Positions 31,198 to 42,093 of a stretch of DNA of 47,500 nucleotides are shown here, one piece after another. The notes beneath the pieces are model-generated. The model saw only the letters and a list, made by a program, of their open reading frames with translations, ran no database searches and was not told where the DNA came from. Origin of the DNA: Symbiodinium natans. Its lineage: Eukaryota > Sar > Dinophyceae > Suessiales > Symbiodiniaceae. The position numbers and the translations under genes were made by a program. The stretch's first letter is position 1. Each line of letters opens with the position of its first letter. The stretch lies in NCBI GenBank assembly GCA_905221605.1, contig CAJNDS010002506.1, positions 290,001-337,500 on the forward strand, written 5' to 3'.

Positions 31198-31668
31198 TCG
31201 AAGCAGCTAGGCGCACTGAAGTGGCTATGCAGACCCGGGCACTGTTATTGTTATAACACAAAAAAACCGTTGTTTGGCGGACCTGTCGTGGCTGTACAAA
31301 AACTTGCGGGTGTACGAACGCCGAATCACAATAAGCAAGCCAGGGAGGCTCAGGCGGGCAACTGTAAACTGTAAGCCGTCATTTGGAACAAGAAGATGAA
31401 GGGGCTAGCCCTGCACAAAGGAGTAATCCGAGTAATGCCCAAAAAACAACCCTTAGCTGATTAGAGGGCGCGCAGCAAGGTGGCGCTGAGGTTTCAAGTT
31501 TTTCGGGTTTAGGGTTTAGAGTTTAGGGTAACAAACCCCAGCTTCCGAAAGGGATGTAGGTTTGCGGCTTCAGGCAGGTAGAGAGGGTTTTCGATTCAAG
31601 GGTCAGGGTGGGGCTGCTCGAAGTGGTGATTTTTGTTTTATCTGTCTCGTGCGTTTTCTCTTCCACAG
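31198..31668. other. Gene-free stretch
   Basis: No coding sequence is supported. A short TTTAGGG-type block lies at 31506-31528. Confidence 0.4.
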
Positions 31669-31818
31669 GAGGCACCATGACATCGCCAGAGAGGAGACAG
31701 GAACAGTGAGCAAACACAAAGGTCAAGAGGATTTTTTTTTTTCCGTGCCCTTTTGCGTCCGCCGAAAGCGTCCCGAGTCCCTACGACGTCAGCTACCTAG
31801 ACTCCTACGGAGTGCTAG

Positions 31819-32142
31819 CGAAGCGGCAGCCGACTGGGGGCGCTCTTCCATGAAAAATGTACAGTGGCAGAATGTCCACCATGTAAGATTGTCGTGGTAT
31901 TCCTTTGTTAGCAGCAGTTTTTAGCTTTCGATGTTTTTTCATGCTGCTGCCGATGGTTTCTCGACTGTGGGTCCTGGCCAAGCTCTCCGGCGACGATTGT
32001 TTTGCTACGGTGCTGTCCCCAGATTTGCATTGTGGTGTTGTTTCAGCTCGGGCAAAGCGCAGAGTGGCAGCACAGAAGCTTGGTCGAAGGTCTATTAAGC
32101 GGCCCTCTCGGAAGCATGCCGTCTCTAGATTGCCGTATATGA
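31819..32142 (+). CDS. Candidate two-exon 3' end of an unknown gene
   Basis: Exon 31819-31882 (EAAADWGRSSMKNVQWQNVH) ends at a canonical donor CAT|GTAAGA. A 164-base intron ends TTGTTTCAG, and exon 32047-32142 continues in phase (LGQSAEWQHRSLVEGLLSGP, ending PSLDCRI) to TGA. An upstream mini-exon may lie at 31670-31700 after the strong acceptor TTTTCTCTTCCACAG. No domain was recognised. The intron is the best-looking GT-AG intron in this part of the window, but the short coding length leaves room for chance. Confidence 0.35.
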
Positions 32143-32169
32143 CATACGCATGACTTTTTTTGCCACCCT

Positions 32170-32360
32170 GCTGGATCCTGCAAAAGTGTTAATGCTTGTT
32201 GCTGCACGTGGCTCGAAATTAGAACGCTTGGGGCATGTACCTTCAGCCCCAATGACTTCGAAAAGCACGGAGCTTACATGTTCAAGCGCTGCACAAGTGT
32301 CTCGGCATTGAAGTTGCAGCCTGAAAGATCACACTGTGCACACACCAGTGATATTTGCAG
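32170..32360 (+). CDS. Candidate Cys-rich exon
   Basis: A frame without ATG at its start is open over about 190 bases and reads SVNACCCTWLEIRTLGACTF, then SPNDFEKHGAYMFKRCTSVS and HCAHTSDICR, ending at a plausible donor TGCAG|GTTGTG in phase 2. The even spread of Cys suggests a disulphide-bonded extracellular segment. No family was recognised and no neighbouring exon was joined, so this is a coding-potential call only. Confidence 0.3.
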
Positions 32361-33160
32361 GTTGTGTCGTGGTTTGCTAGCGTCCTGCGCTACAGCAACA
32401 GCCAGGACATCGAGTTGATTTTTGAAACGAGTTTTGGGTATGAGTCCAGGATGGATGAGGCAAATTGCTGTGCGGTTCCCTTGGCTAGAGCTTGTACATA
32501 CTCTAGTGCGCGCCTTCTTGATTCTAAATACATGAAGACATCAATCAAGATCAGCGACGCCTCAAGTCTCGAATCTATGAGTTACGGCTGCCAAACAAGC
32601 TGCAAGCACGACTTTTAAGCCCCAGAGCCGCGCGAGCGCGTTTAGACTTCTAGGGCACTTCGTGGAACGAATCCATGGCATGCGAATGCCGATTCTTCCG
32701 AGAAACGCAGCAAACGCCATGAGCACTTGCATGTGATGCAAATCCACATGCAACAATTGCCCGATGATAATGCCTGATGGTTTTGTGATCACGCCTCGCA
32801 ACATACACGCCTGCCCTGAACCTAAGCTCCAAGTGTCCTGGGGTCCTGGACCTGTATAAACGCCCAAGTGCACGCATCAACAACAAATGCTCGCTTCACT
32901 TCTGGTTCGTGATGAGGTGTGGCACTTTCTCATACGTTCTCGCAAATTGCCCAAAGGTGTCGCACGTGTTGACGCCCTCATCACGCCTTCGTGTGAGCTA
33001 AGCACCGGCAAGCAAACTTCTGATTAGCGTTGGTACTGCCGAGACCTGACGCAGGAGAGCATGTCCGGGTTGGAGTACATCTTACGGGACAGTACAAGAT
33101 ACAGCAATCTAAGACGTGGGAACAAAGACTCTCGCGAACTCGTGCTATGAATGGAACAAA

Positions 33161-33939
33161 ATGCGTAAAATGCTTATGGTGCGCAGTGCGTTGGGTGCCG
33201 CTGCTCATGCGCTGCTGAATCTGGCCTTGGCTTTTGCCTGCGAGGATTCATCCATTCCTTGTTCAATAGGCCGGAAACGTGCAGGCCTTCATGCTACGGA
33301 GGACTGGCTGTGCTGCAGATATGTGCAGGTTATTCCACGGTGAGAGGAGAGATTTCAGCGCTTGAAGTTGCACAGCGCCCCGAGGACAGTTCGAGGTATT
33401 TGTTTCACTTTGCTTGTGGGAGATGCTTGGAGAGACTCCGCCCCGGAGTTCCTCTCGCAGGGCATATTGGACAGCAGCGCCTCGGGATGCCTCGGGGTAT
33501 GTTCTTTTTCGTTTTTTTCTAACAGGTTTTTGCTGCACAGACTGGACACATGGCCAGAGAGTTCGTGCTTTGACTTCAAACAGGTGAACCAAGCGAGTCG
33601 CTGCTCGAAGAACGGTTCTCCACGCAGGTCCCTTATGCGCCTGCCAAGTTTATTCACAGGCGTTCCCAGGTCGCTGGATTGATGAGATCCCATGCCCCAT
33701 GCAATGATAGGTGGTCGGCCTTCACATGCGTTCATCGCAATTCCACTATTTTCTGGGGTTCTGACTTCTACACAAGCCACGGTCGTTCTCGGCCCTTTTT
33801 TGCAGACGCTGTCGTCTTGCAGGGTTTCAAAGATGGGGAATCAGCGCGGAACAAGAACAAAACGGACGTCGCTGAGAAAGTTACTCCGGAAGCTTTGCTA
33901 AGCGAGCTACGGGAGGCCGGGAGCGTTTCGCTTATATAG
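33161..33939 (+). CDS. Five-exon candidate gene, secreted protein of unknown function
   Basis: Exon 33161-33284 starts MRKMLMVRSALG and continues as a hydrophobic signal-peptide-like stretch ending near LALAFA|CEDSS. Then 33329-33395 (YSTVRGEISALEVAQRPEDS), 33526-33583 (FLLHRLDTWPESSCFDFKQ), 33628-33669 (VPYAPAKFIHRRSQ) and 33823-33939 (GFKDGESARNKNKTD, VTPEALLSELREAGSVSLI) to TAG. All phases agree (1, 2, 0, 0). Three introns are GT-AG, one is GC-AG; two are only 44 bases. The second intron has a textbook end, TTTTTTTCTAACAG. The total is about 135 residues. No family was recognised. The first exon is the least certain, because the true start could be elsewhere. Confidence 0.45.
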
Positions 33940-35280
33940 GGTTTTGGGCTAAAGAGAGTCCTCTGGCAAAAAGCACGTTTGCATGTGCTACTCCCGAAGC
34001 CACAACCTGAAGGACAACAAGAAGAACCTCCTTTTGCGCAAAAGACTTTACGGCCTCATGCGCCGGGAAAGCCAAAACTTCTCGCAGACTGTTGCGGCAG
34101 CCCAATCAATGCAACAAGCTGCTCGCTCACATTTGGTTGGATGCCTTCCGTGCTGCTGGACATGGTAGAGGAGTATAAAACCAATATAAAACCCAATGCT
34201 GCCATGAGGAACTTGGGAGCTATCTCAAAAACCTCACCCATCAGGATGGGAACAAACTATGGAGTTCGTTGTTCGTTCCATCGGCATGCTCAAAGGGTGA
34301 ATATGTGAGCCCTAGTAGAAGGACTGGAGGAAGCGCCGCAGCACCTCGTCGTCAAATTTGCAAAGGCCAGAGGGCTTTGGGGATCAAGGTGCTAGGTTTC
34401 GGGTTTGTTCTTTCGGCACTGAGCTCAAGCTTCGCAGGTCTGCCAGCAAAAACGCGGCGATCCGTGTTCCAGATGAGGCACACGGTGTGATGTTGATAGT
34501 TGGAATTGCAGGGGAGGTGGCATGGTGCGCCACGGCTCTTCAAGCTCGTGAGGTACTGCCAGGACAGACACACAAAGAGCGACAGAAAGCAAGACACGGC
34601 CCACCAGCCTGACAAAATGGGACAAAACCACTAAGTACCCAGCATTGGCATCCCCAAAAGGTGTAGAATATGTAGAGTTCTTTGAACGGTTTGGTATGCT
34701 GCGCTCCAATGTCGCTCCCGGTTCGCTGTGCCCTTCCAGTGGATTCCAGTGGGTCAATACAGCTTCAAGTTTTTTTGTTGGGGGCATCTTAGGGCGCAAG
34801 GGTGCAAAAGAGTGAACGCACTCAGATGCGCCGGAAGTGGTTTCTAGGCTCACCGACGGCGGATGCGCTTGCCACCCATTTCTGAACAGCTTCACCAAAG
34901 TAGTTTCGGTTCATTAGAAAGGAAAATGCCAAGATGTCGTCTGCTCGTGCCAGGTGCCTTCCAAATACTTTATCACGAAACCCAGCAGACCTAGCACTTC
35001 TCGCAAGAATCAAGTCGCCGATTTAGATATAAACCGGCTCTGTCAGTCGCAGCGCACTGCAAGGTTATATCACTTTATATCATCTTGGAGCTACTTGAAA
35101 TGCTCATTGTAAGCCTTTTCTGGTAATCGCATGTGATGCTAGTTGCCACTACCTGTGAACCTTCAAGCCGAATCATGCTGCAGGAGTGGAGCTTTCCGGA
35201 CTATGTTCCTTGGCACTGGGGGTGGATGGCTGCTAATACTTGTTGATCGGCGCAGATCCTTGTGATGCTCGTCCGCAAAG
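33940..35280. other. Stretch with weak exon candidates only
   Basis: A + frame at 33983-34135 (SHNLKDNKKNLLLRKRLYGL, SQTVAAAQSMQQAARSH) looks coding-like but could not be joined to anything; a - frame over the same bases has a hydrophobic segment. The remainder shows no supported gene. Confidence 0.3.
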
Positions 35281-35376
35281 GCAATCGAAAAGAAGACAAA
35301 CGTGTTGCTCCGGCAGCAACTTGCGCAGCTGGAGCAGTTCTTCAGTGTTTGGAGCTCAGTGTCATTGGGCTCAAGC

Positions 35377-38300
35377 ATGCTCAAGCGTCCAGAGGCAGAG
35401 CCTTTGATTCATCATGCTGGTCAGGTCCGTCAAGATGTTTGGAATCAAGCTTTGCAACAAGCAGCGGCGCTAGCACGGAGCAGCAGCAGCACCAGACATG
35501 CACCGGAAGAACCTAGCAGTGACAAAACAACAACCACGTCTGCAGAAGCTAGCGGCGGAGAAGCAACCAGCCAGGGGCGGGCAAAGCCGTCCAGTCAGGA
35601 CAACGAGCCAGCAGCCACGACGGTGTCAAAGCCTGTCACGACCAACTCCCAAAGCACGGAAAGCGGAGGAGCAAGCAACCATGCGGCTGGAACCACTGGC
35701 GTCACGGGACCAACCGAACACCAGCCAGCAGGCACCACTGCCACGACAGGAAATAGCAGTCAGGACAACGAGCCAGCAGCCACAACGGTGGCAAAGCCTG
35801 TCACGACCAACTCCCAAAGCACGGAAAGCGGAGGAGCGGCTGGAACCACTGGCGTCACGGGACCCACCGACCACCAGCCAGCAGGCAGCACTGCCACGAC
35901 AGCAAAAAGCAGTCAGGACAACGAGCCAGCAGCCACGACGGTGTCAAAGCCTGTCATGACCAACTCCCAAAGCACGGAAAGCGGAGGAGCAAGCAACCAT
36001 GCGGCTGGAACCACTGGCATCACGGGACCAACCGAACACCAGCCAGCAGGCACCACTGCCACGACAGGAAATAGCAGTCAGGACAACGAGCCAGCAGCCA
36101 CAACGGTGGCAAAGCCTGTCACGACCAACTCCCAAAGCACGGAAAGCGGAGGAGCGGCTGGAACCACTGGCGTCACGGGACCCACCGACCACCAGCCAGC
36201 AGGCACCACTGCCACGACAGCAAAAAGCAGTCAGGACAACGAGCCAGCAGCCACGACGGTGTCAAAGCCTGTCACGACCAACTCCCAAAGCACGGAAAGC
36301 GGAGGAACAAGCAACCATGCGGCTGGAACCACTGGCGTCACGGGACCAGCCGACCACCTGCCAGCAGGCACCACAAAGAGCAGTCAGGACAACGAGCCAG
36401 CAGCCACTACGGTGTCAAAGCCTGTCACGACCAACTCCCAAAGCACGGAAAGTGGAGGAGCAAGCAACCATGCGGCTGGAACCACTAACGTCACGGGACC
36501 AGCCGACCACCTGCCAGAAGGCAGCACTGCCACGACAGCAAAAAGCAGTCAGGACAACGAGCCAGCAGCCACGACGGTGTCAAAGCCTGTCACGACCAAC
36601 TCCCAAAGCACGGCAAGCGGAGGAGCAAGCAACCATGCGGCTGGAACCACTGGCATCACGGGACCAACCGACCACCAGCCAGCAGGCACCGCTGCCACGA
36701 CAGCAAAAAGCAGTCAGGACAACGAGCCAGCAGCCACGACGGTGTCAAAGCCTGTCACGACCAACTCCCAAAGCACGGAAAGCGGAGGAGCAAGCAACCA
36801 TGCGGCTGGAACCACTGGCATCACAGGACCAACCGACCACCAGCCAGCAGGCACCACTGCCACGACAGCAAAGTCCAGTCAAGACAACGAGCCAGTAGCC
36901 ACGACGGTGTCAAAGCCTGTCACGACCAACACCCAAAGCACGGAAAGCGGAGGAGCAAGCAACCATGCGGCTGGAACCACTGGAGTCACGGGACCAGCCG
37001 ACCACCTGCCAGCAGGCACCACTGCCACGACAGAAAATAGCAGTCAGGACAACCAGCCAGCAGCCACGACGGTGTCAAAGCCTGTCACGACCAACTCCCA
37101 AAGCACGGAAAGCGGAGGAGCAAGCAACCATGCGGCTGGAAGCACTGGCGTCACGGGACCAACCGACCACCAGCCAGCAGGCACCACTGCCACGACAGGA
37201 AGTAGCAGTCAGGACAACGAGCCAGCAGCCACGACGGTGTCAAAGCCTGTCACGACCAACTCCCAAAGCACGGCAAGCGGAGGAGCAAGCAACCATGCGG
37301 CTGGAACCACTGGCGTCACGGGACCAGCCGACCACCTGCCAGCAGGCACCGCTGCCACGACAGCAAAAAGCAGTCAGGACAACGAGCCAGCAGCCACAAC
37401 GGTGTCAAAGCCTGTCACGACCAACTCCCAAAGCACGGAAAGCGGAGGAGCAAGCAACCATGCGGCTGGAAGCACTGGCGTCACGGGACCAGCCGACCAC
37501 CAGCCAGCAGGCACCACTGCCACGACAGCAAAGTCCAGTCAAGACAACGAGCCAGCAGCCACGACGGTGTCAAAGCCTGTCACGACCAACACCCAAAGCA
37601 CGGAAAGCGGAGGAGCAAGCAACCATGCGGCTGGAACCACTGGAGTCACGGGACCAGCCGACCACCTGCCAGCAGGCACCACTGCCACGACAGGAAATAG
37701 CAGTCAGGACAACGAGCCAGCAGCCACGACGGTGTCAAAGCCTGTCACGACCAACTCCCAAAGCACGGAAAGCGGAGGAGCAAACAACCATGCGACTGGA
37801 ACCACTGGCGTCACGGGACCAGCCGACCACCTGCCAGCAGGCACCACTGCCACGACAGCAAAAAGCAGTCAGGACAACGAGCCAGCAGCCACGACGGTGT
37901 CAAAGCCTGTCACGACCAACTCCCAAAGCACGGAAAGTGGAGGAGCAAGCAACCATGCGGCTGGAAGCACTGGAGTCACGGGACCAGCCGACCACCTGCC
38001 AGAAGGCAGCACTGCCACGACAGCAAAAAGCAGTCAGGACAACGAGCCAGCAGCCACGACGGTGTCAAAGCCTGTCACGACCAACTCCCAAAGCACGGCA
38101 AGCGGAGGAGCAAGCAACCATGCGGCTGGAACCACTGGCATCACGGGACCAACCGACCACCAGCCAGCAGGCACCGCTGCCACGACAGCAAAAAGCAGTC
38201 AGGACAACGAGCCAGCAGCCACGACGGTGTCAAAGCCTGTCACGACCAACTCCCAAAGCATGGAAAGCGGAGGAGCAAGCAACCATGCGGCTGGAACCAC

Positions 38301-39012
38301 TGGAGTCACGGGACCAACCGACCACCAGCCAGCAGGCAACACTGTCACGACAGCAAAAAGCAGTCAGGACAACGAGCCAGCAGCCACGACGGTGTCAAAG
38401 CCTGTCACGACCAACTCCCAAAGCATGGAAAGCGGAGGAGCAAGCAACCATGCGGCTGGAACAACTGGCGTCACGGGACCAGCCGACCACCTGCCAGCAG
38501 GCACCACTGCCACGACAGCAAAAAGCAGTCAGGACAGCGAGCCAGCAGCCACTACGGTGTCAAAGCCTGTCACGACCAACACCCAAAGCACAGAACGCGG
38601 AGGAACAAGCAACCATGCGGCTGGAACCACTGGAGTCACTGGTAACACCGGAGTCGCTGGAACCACAGGCAACAGCAATTTCAGCGGCGCAGGTGCGACC
38701 GGGTCAACTGACGATGCAGAGCAGCAGTCGCCTGGCGAGGAGGAGGATGAGGACCATATCATCGTCGGCTCTGTTCCGGTTGTACCCAAAATGTCATCAA
38801 CAACCTCTACAACATCGACAACATCCATGACTACAGGTACGAGCTTGCATGCCAAAGTCGGCCAGAGTGAGAAGAAGCCCATTGCGCAGAGGAGCAAGCC
38901 AGATTCAGACCGGCTGGAAGCGCAGACGCCTCAAGCAGAAGCACCTACCAGAGCCAAGGCAGTTGGCAATGCTCCCACAGGCGTTGCGACTGGCAAGCTC
39001 TCTGAAGGCTGA
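35377..39012 (+). CDS. Thr/Ser-rich tandem-repeat protein, 1,211 residues from the first ATG
   Basis: The frame is open from 35266; the first in-frame ATG is 35377, but an exon boundary upstream (for example after CGCAAAG at 35280) is equally likely. About 70 residues of unique sequence (IHHAGQVRQDVWNQALQQ, then Ser/Thr) precede nineteen units of 55 residues (SSQDNEPAATTVSKPVTTN, SQSTESGGASNHAAGTTGVT, GPADHLPAGTTATT). The C-terminus is unique: an acidic EEEDEDHIIVGSVPVV, a Thr/Ser stretch (SSTTSTTSTTSMTTGTS) and a polar tail to TGA. A possible donor, ACAG|GTACGA, lies at about 38835. Such composition resembles heavily O-glycosylated mucin-like or cell-surface proteins, but no signal peptide, membrane anchor or domain is visible, so location and role are unknown. 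Confidence 0.65.
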   Translation: MLKRPEAEPLIHHAGQVRQDVWNQALQQAAALARSSSSTRHAPEEPSSDKTTTTSAEASGGEATSQGRAKPSSQDNEPAATTVSKPVTTNSQSTESGGASNHAAGTTGVTGPTEHQPAGTTATTGNSSQDNEPAATTVAKPVTTNSQSTESGGAAGTTGVTGPTDHQPAGSTATTAKSSQDNEPAATTVSKPVMTNSQSTESGGASNHAAGTTGITGPTEHQPAGTTATTGNSSQDNEPAATTVAKPVTTNSQSTESGGAAGTTGVTGPTDHQPAGTTATTAKSSQDNEPAATTVSKPVTTNSQSTESGGTSNHAAGTTGVTGPADHLPAGTTKSSQDNEPAATTVSKPVTTNSQSTESGGASNHAAGTTNVTGPADHLPEGSTATTAKSSQDNEPAATTVSKPVTTNSQSTASGGASNHAAGTTGITGPTDHQPAGTAATTAKSSQDNEPAATTVSKPVTTNSQSTESGGASNHAAGTTGITGPTDHQPAGTTATTAKSSQDNEPVATTVSKPVTTNTQSTESGGASNHAAGTTGVTGPADHLPAGTTATTENSSQDNQPAATTVSKPVTTNSQSTESGGASNHAAGSTGVTGPTDHQPAGTTATTGSSSQDNEPAATTVSKPVTTNSQSTASGGASNHAAGTTGVTGPADHLPAGTAATTAKSSQDNEPAATTVSKPVTTNSQSTESGGASNHAAGSTGVTGPADHQPAGTTATTAKSSQDNEPAATTVSKPVTTNTQSTESGGASNHAAGTTGVTGPADHLPAGTTATTGNSSQDNEPAATTVSKPVTTNSQSTESGGANNHATGTTGVTGPADHLPAGTTATTAKSSQDNEPAATTVSKPVTTNSQSTESGGASNHAAGSTGVTGPADHLPEGSTATTAKSSQDNEPAATTVSKPVTTNSQSTASGGASNHAAGTTGITGPTDHQPAGTAATTAKSSQDNEPAATTVSKPVTTNSQSMESGGASNHAAGTTGVTGPTDHQPAGNTVTTAKSSQDNEPAATTVSKPVTTNSQSMESGGASNHAAGTTGVTGPADHLPAGTTATTAKSSQDSEPAATTVSKPVTTNTQSTERGGTSNHAAGTTGVTGNTGVAGTTGNSNFSGAGATGSTDDAEQQSPGEEEDEDHIIVGSVPVVPKMSSTTSTTSTTSMTTGTSLHAKVGQSEKKPIAQRSKPDSDRLEAQTPQAEAPTRAKAVGNAPTGVATGKLSEG
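35590..38650 (+). repeat. Minisatellite of nineteen 165-bp coding units
   Basis: Unit length is 165 bp (55 codons). Units 2 and 4 lack 12 bp, unit 5 is also short. Units 1-2 are repeated as units 3-4 (318 bp apart). Units 6-7 and 15-16 share the same private variants. A variant AAGTCCAGTCAAGAC appears in units 9 and 13, 660 bp apart. This points to growth by unequal exchange of multi-unit blocks. All changes keep the frame. Confidence 0.95.
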
Positions 39013-40558
39013 TAAATGTGTCCTGTAAAGCAGAAGCAAGCTTTGCAAGTCTGCTCCAACCTTTTTAATTAATGAGACCTGGGCAGGCAGTGAGCCGGAG
39101 TCGGAGGCAGCTTCGAAGCCGGCACCCTCGGCGCCCTGGGTTTGCACATGTTTGCATCGCCATATACGGTCCACACTGCATATGGTTACCGACTACCCCT
39201 CGCAATTGCAGAGGCAGAGAAGAAAGTCACCTGGAGTAAAGAACAGCTGGACATAGCCGAAGCCAAAGACTCTTGAACATTGAGAATTTGTGGGGAGGCT
39301 GGGGCGACTTGGCTGTGCAGATCCGCCTGCACTGAAGCTTAGGAGATAAAACACGGCTTCTCGCCGACAGCGCGCTAGCCATGGTGGCTGCGATTCTCGG
39401 GAGAGTGGCTCCTCCTAGCTCTGTTGATGTGCCAAAATTCGAAGCTGCCGAACATTGCGCTGGCAAAGTTGCTTCAAGTTGCAAAAGGCTTGTTTGAGTC
39501 CGGGTGGTTGTTTAAGCGCACCATGCCTGCTGAATCTCAGCTTCAAGAGCCAGCAGCTGAGTAACAGTGACACGGTCCTCTTGACGTGCAATCGTCCAAG
39601 GTGACGGCAGGCTCTGCGCTGCTTCAACCGCAACGCTTTCCTTGCCCGAACGCAGGGGAGAAAACAGTTCATGCATTTGCGCCAGGGACTGTAGTGGGTA
39701 GTGTACCTGGTGGAGAAAGGTAGCATGGAGATGCTTTCACCATGATGGGGTCAGACCTAGAGGCCACATATATAATGCCCAGCACATCCACACCCGTTGT
39801 TGTGGACACCCTGTCGCAAGACACAGATCTGAGCGCCTGTGCTCATCTGTGCCCTGCCAACGCCGCGGCTTTTATTTGAGGCGATGATGCAGCAATGATC
39901 CATCCATGCCCTGTACAGTAAAGACCCATAAAAGTGCGCCCGCAGCAGGGGGCAGAAGAACAGAACATACACCGATACCTACTCCGTGTCAGCTTGTCGG
40001 CGTACTGGCACGTCGATATGCACCGATATCCCGAAGAGGTCGGTGCATTGGCGTGTCGGGGGGGGGGGGGGGTAAGTATCGAATGTCGGTGTATTGGCGT
40101 GTCAGGAGTTGGGCGGGGGATCGGCATATCGGCATAAATCGACGCATGCACGCTGTCAACTGTCAACAGTGCACACGCACAAGGGGGCAGAAAACAGAAA
40201 AGACACGGATACACCGATCTCCCTTTGCGGGCGGCGTACCGGCGCGCCGGTACAACCCGTGTGCACACGAATTCTGAACACAGAAACTGCGAAACTCGGG
40301 GCTGCAAGAAGTATTTGCATGAGACTTGGGGTGGCTGGCAAAGTCTCGTACTGGACTGGGAAGTTGAACACTGTAAGATACTGTAAGGATGTCAATCTGT
40401 GCGCTCTTGGCCTAGCAGACGGCTTGTAGCATCCGGTACCGATTTTACGTATAGTCGGGCGCCCTGGGCCACGGGCTCAGTTCTCATTCATCTGCTAGGG
40501 GCAGCCTGTAGTGGTGATGGCACGAGATGGCCACCCTGATTGAGGCGCCCTGCGATGG
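39013..40558. other. Gene-free stretch
   Basis: No coding sequence is supported. The 3' flank of the repeat gene is followed by a degenerate CACCGATA-type repeat area (39941-40260). Confidence 0.4.
39941..40260. repeat. Degenerate repeat area with GGTGTATTGGCGTGTC units and a poly-G run
   Basis: GGGGGCAGAAGAACAGAACA at about 39949 and GGGGGCAGAAAACAGAAAAG at about 40184 begin two related segments that both continue with ATACACCGAT. Between them TCGGTGCATTGGCGTGTCGG and TCGGTGTATTGGCGTGTCAG repeat, separated by a run of G (40059-40073). Confidence 0.65.
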
Positions 40559-40824
40559 ATGTGGCAGCGTTTGAGCTGCTGTGCGGCCATCGTGACAGTT
40601 GCATCTTTTGCGGGTGTCAGCGCTTTACCTCTTCGGCCTGAACATCTGGATGTCAGGACAATTTGTTTGAAGCGCCTCTACCGGTTGAAGTTCAACACCG
40701 ATAGTTCTTCGGGCTTGCGGAACGTGCATCGGGCAAGGGTTCGCAAGTACCGGCACAAGAACTTGTGCCACTTTTCTCGTCATTCGCAGCAATGGTAGAA
40801 ACATGCAGGAAGGTTGCAAGACAG
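40559..40824 (+). CDS. Candidate first exons of a secreted protein
   Basis: ATG 40559 opens MWQRLSCCAAIVTVASFAGV followed by SALPLRPEHLDV, a good signal-peptide pattern with a likely cleavage after VSA. A second coding-like stretch, 40705-40824, reads FFGLAERASGKGSQVPAQEL and VPLFSSFAAMVETCRKVARQ and ends at the canonical donor CAG|GTAACG; it is in another frame, so an intron would lie between 40656 and 40704, though the exact donor is unclear. Downstream on the same strand, 41022-41110 (AVLQQLLVNHTNGTLMAESR) may be another exon. No family was recognised. Confidence 0.3.
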
Positions 40825-41718
40825 GTAACGTGGCATGGATTGCACGCATTGGCGAGGAGTCTGCTTCATTTAGGCCGGAATCAATCAACGCAAGACTTGG
40901 CGAGGAGGCAGCTCTCGACTAGGCCGTCGTTGACGAACAATGAGACCAGTACAGGCGGGACGGGATTTCGAGACGTGTGTGGCCACTGAGCAGTAAGTTG
41001 CTTGCCTGTGTGGGCGCAGGTGCTGTGCTGCAACAACTCCTGGTGAACCACACGAATGGGACGCTGATGGCTGAGTCTCGGCGGCAGGCGGCACCACCAA
41101 TTTTGGCAACCAAGCAAGCCAACCCAACATTGTGTGACTGCGTGAGATCGATTCGCTGCAGCCAACTCAGGAACTCAACAACCTTGTTCAAGCCTCATGT
41201 GCCCAGTTCGCCATGCTGCAGCTGCAACAAACATCAGCAAACACTGCGCCATGTGCATGTTCTGACATGCGAGAACTGTCAGGTTCATGACAACGCAGAT
41301 GCTGTCGATGATGCGGCCAAGCTCATCCGAGTAAACGCCCACATTGTGACTGGCGCTGTCTCCCAGGTTTTGGCCTTGGCATCCACACTACCATTGCGAC
41401 TGTTGCACTCAGAAGCACGATGGTATCCCGATGGTACTTAGTGCAGAGGTTCAAGGGCATCTTGCATCATGTTCCACGGAAGGCCCTGATGCTCGGAGGA
41501 GCCAAGCTGAAACAAGGAGATGTAACTGGAGTCGGTGCCCAAGAAGCCCCTTGCAGATCACACCTTGCAGCTGCAAAATTTGGTGATTCGGGGTGATGCT
41601 GGCAAATGCCAGCAGCGACACGTTTCGGACCGTGCAAGTTTGCAAACTGAAAACACACTTGTTTCATGTTGCTTCCACAGATCTTCGTAATTAAGGGCGT
41701 CAGAAGAATGCCGAGCCC

Positions 41719-42093
41719 GTGGAACCTTGGATGGTCTCTGCTGTAAGAGATGCACGCAGGCCTTCGTGGCTCAGTGCTGAAACCAAGCGCGCGGAATGTT
41801 GCCAATCGCCGAAGTTCGCTCTCGTGGATCTCATTCACGGGGTCTTGGGGTTTGGATATTGTGGTTGGGACCGTGTGCGCACCAAGGTCTCTGACAGCAC
41901 AGACAGATACTTTGCCACTACACTGCTTACACGTCGGAAAATCGGAAACAGAACCTGCCCGAGACTACGACCAGCCAAGCTCGCGTCTCTTTGGTCTGAA
42001 GGTGATCTTGTAGAGGAGGCTCTTAGGCCCTGCGGCAGCCGAACGAGGTTGAGCAATGTAGTTGGGGAACGCATCAGCTGGGAATACAAATAA
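41719..42093 (+). CDS. Uncertain hypothetical protein, open frame of 124 codons
   Basis: The frame has ordinary protein-like composition (KFALVDLIHGVLGFGYCGWD, EGDLVEEALRPCG) but no recognised motif; the opposite strand is also open over part of it. It could be an exon of the gene suspected upstream. Confidence 0.2.
   Translation: MEPWMVSAVRDARRPSWLSAETKRAECCQSPKFALVDLIHGVLGFGYCGWDRVRTKVSDSTDRYFATTLLTRRKIGNRTCPRLRPAKLASLWSEGDLVEEALRPCGSRTRLSNVVGERISWEYK

Noticed and set aside
35590-38650. Possible CRISPR-like or satellite array
   Set aside because: Units are adjacent without spacers, keep a single reading frame with unique coding flanks, and the context is eukaryotic.
38529-38897. Valine-rich open frame on - at the end of the repeat gene
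   Set aside because: It is the complement of the Thr/Ser-rich coding repeat and C-terminus.
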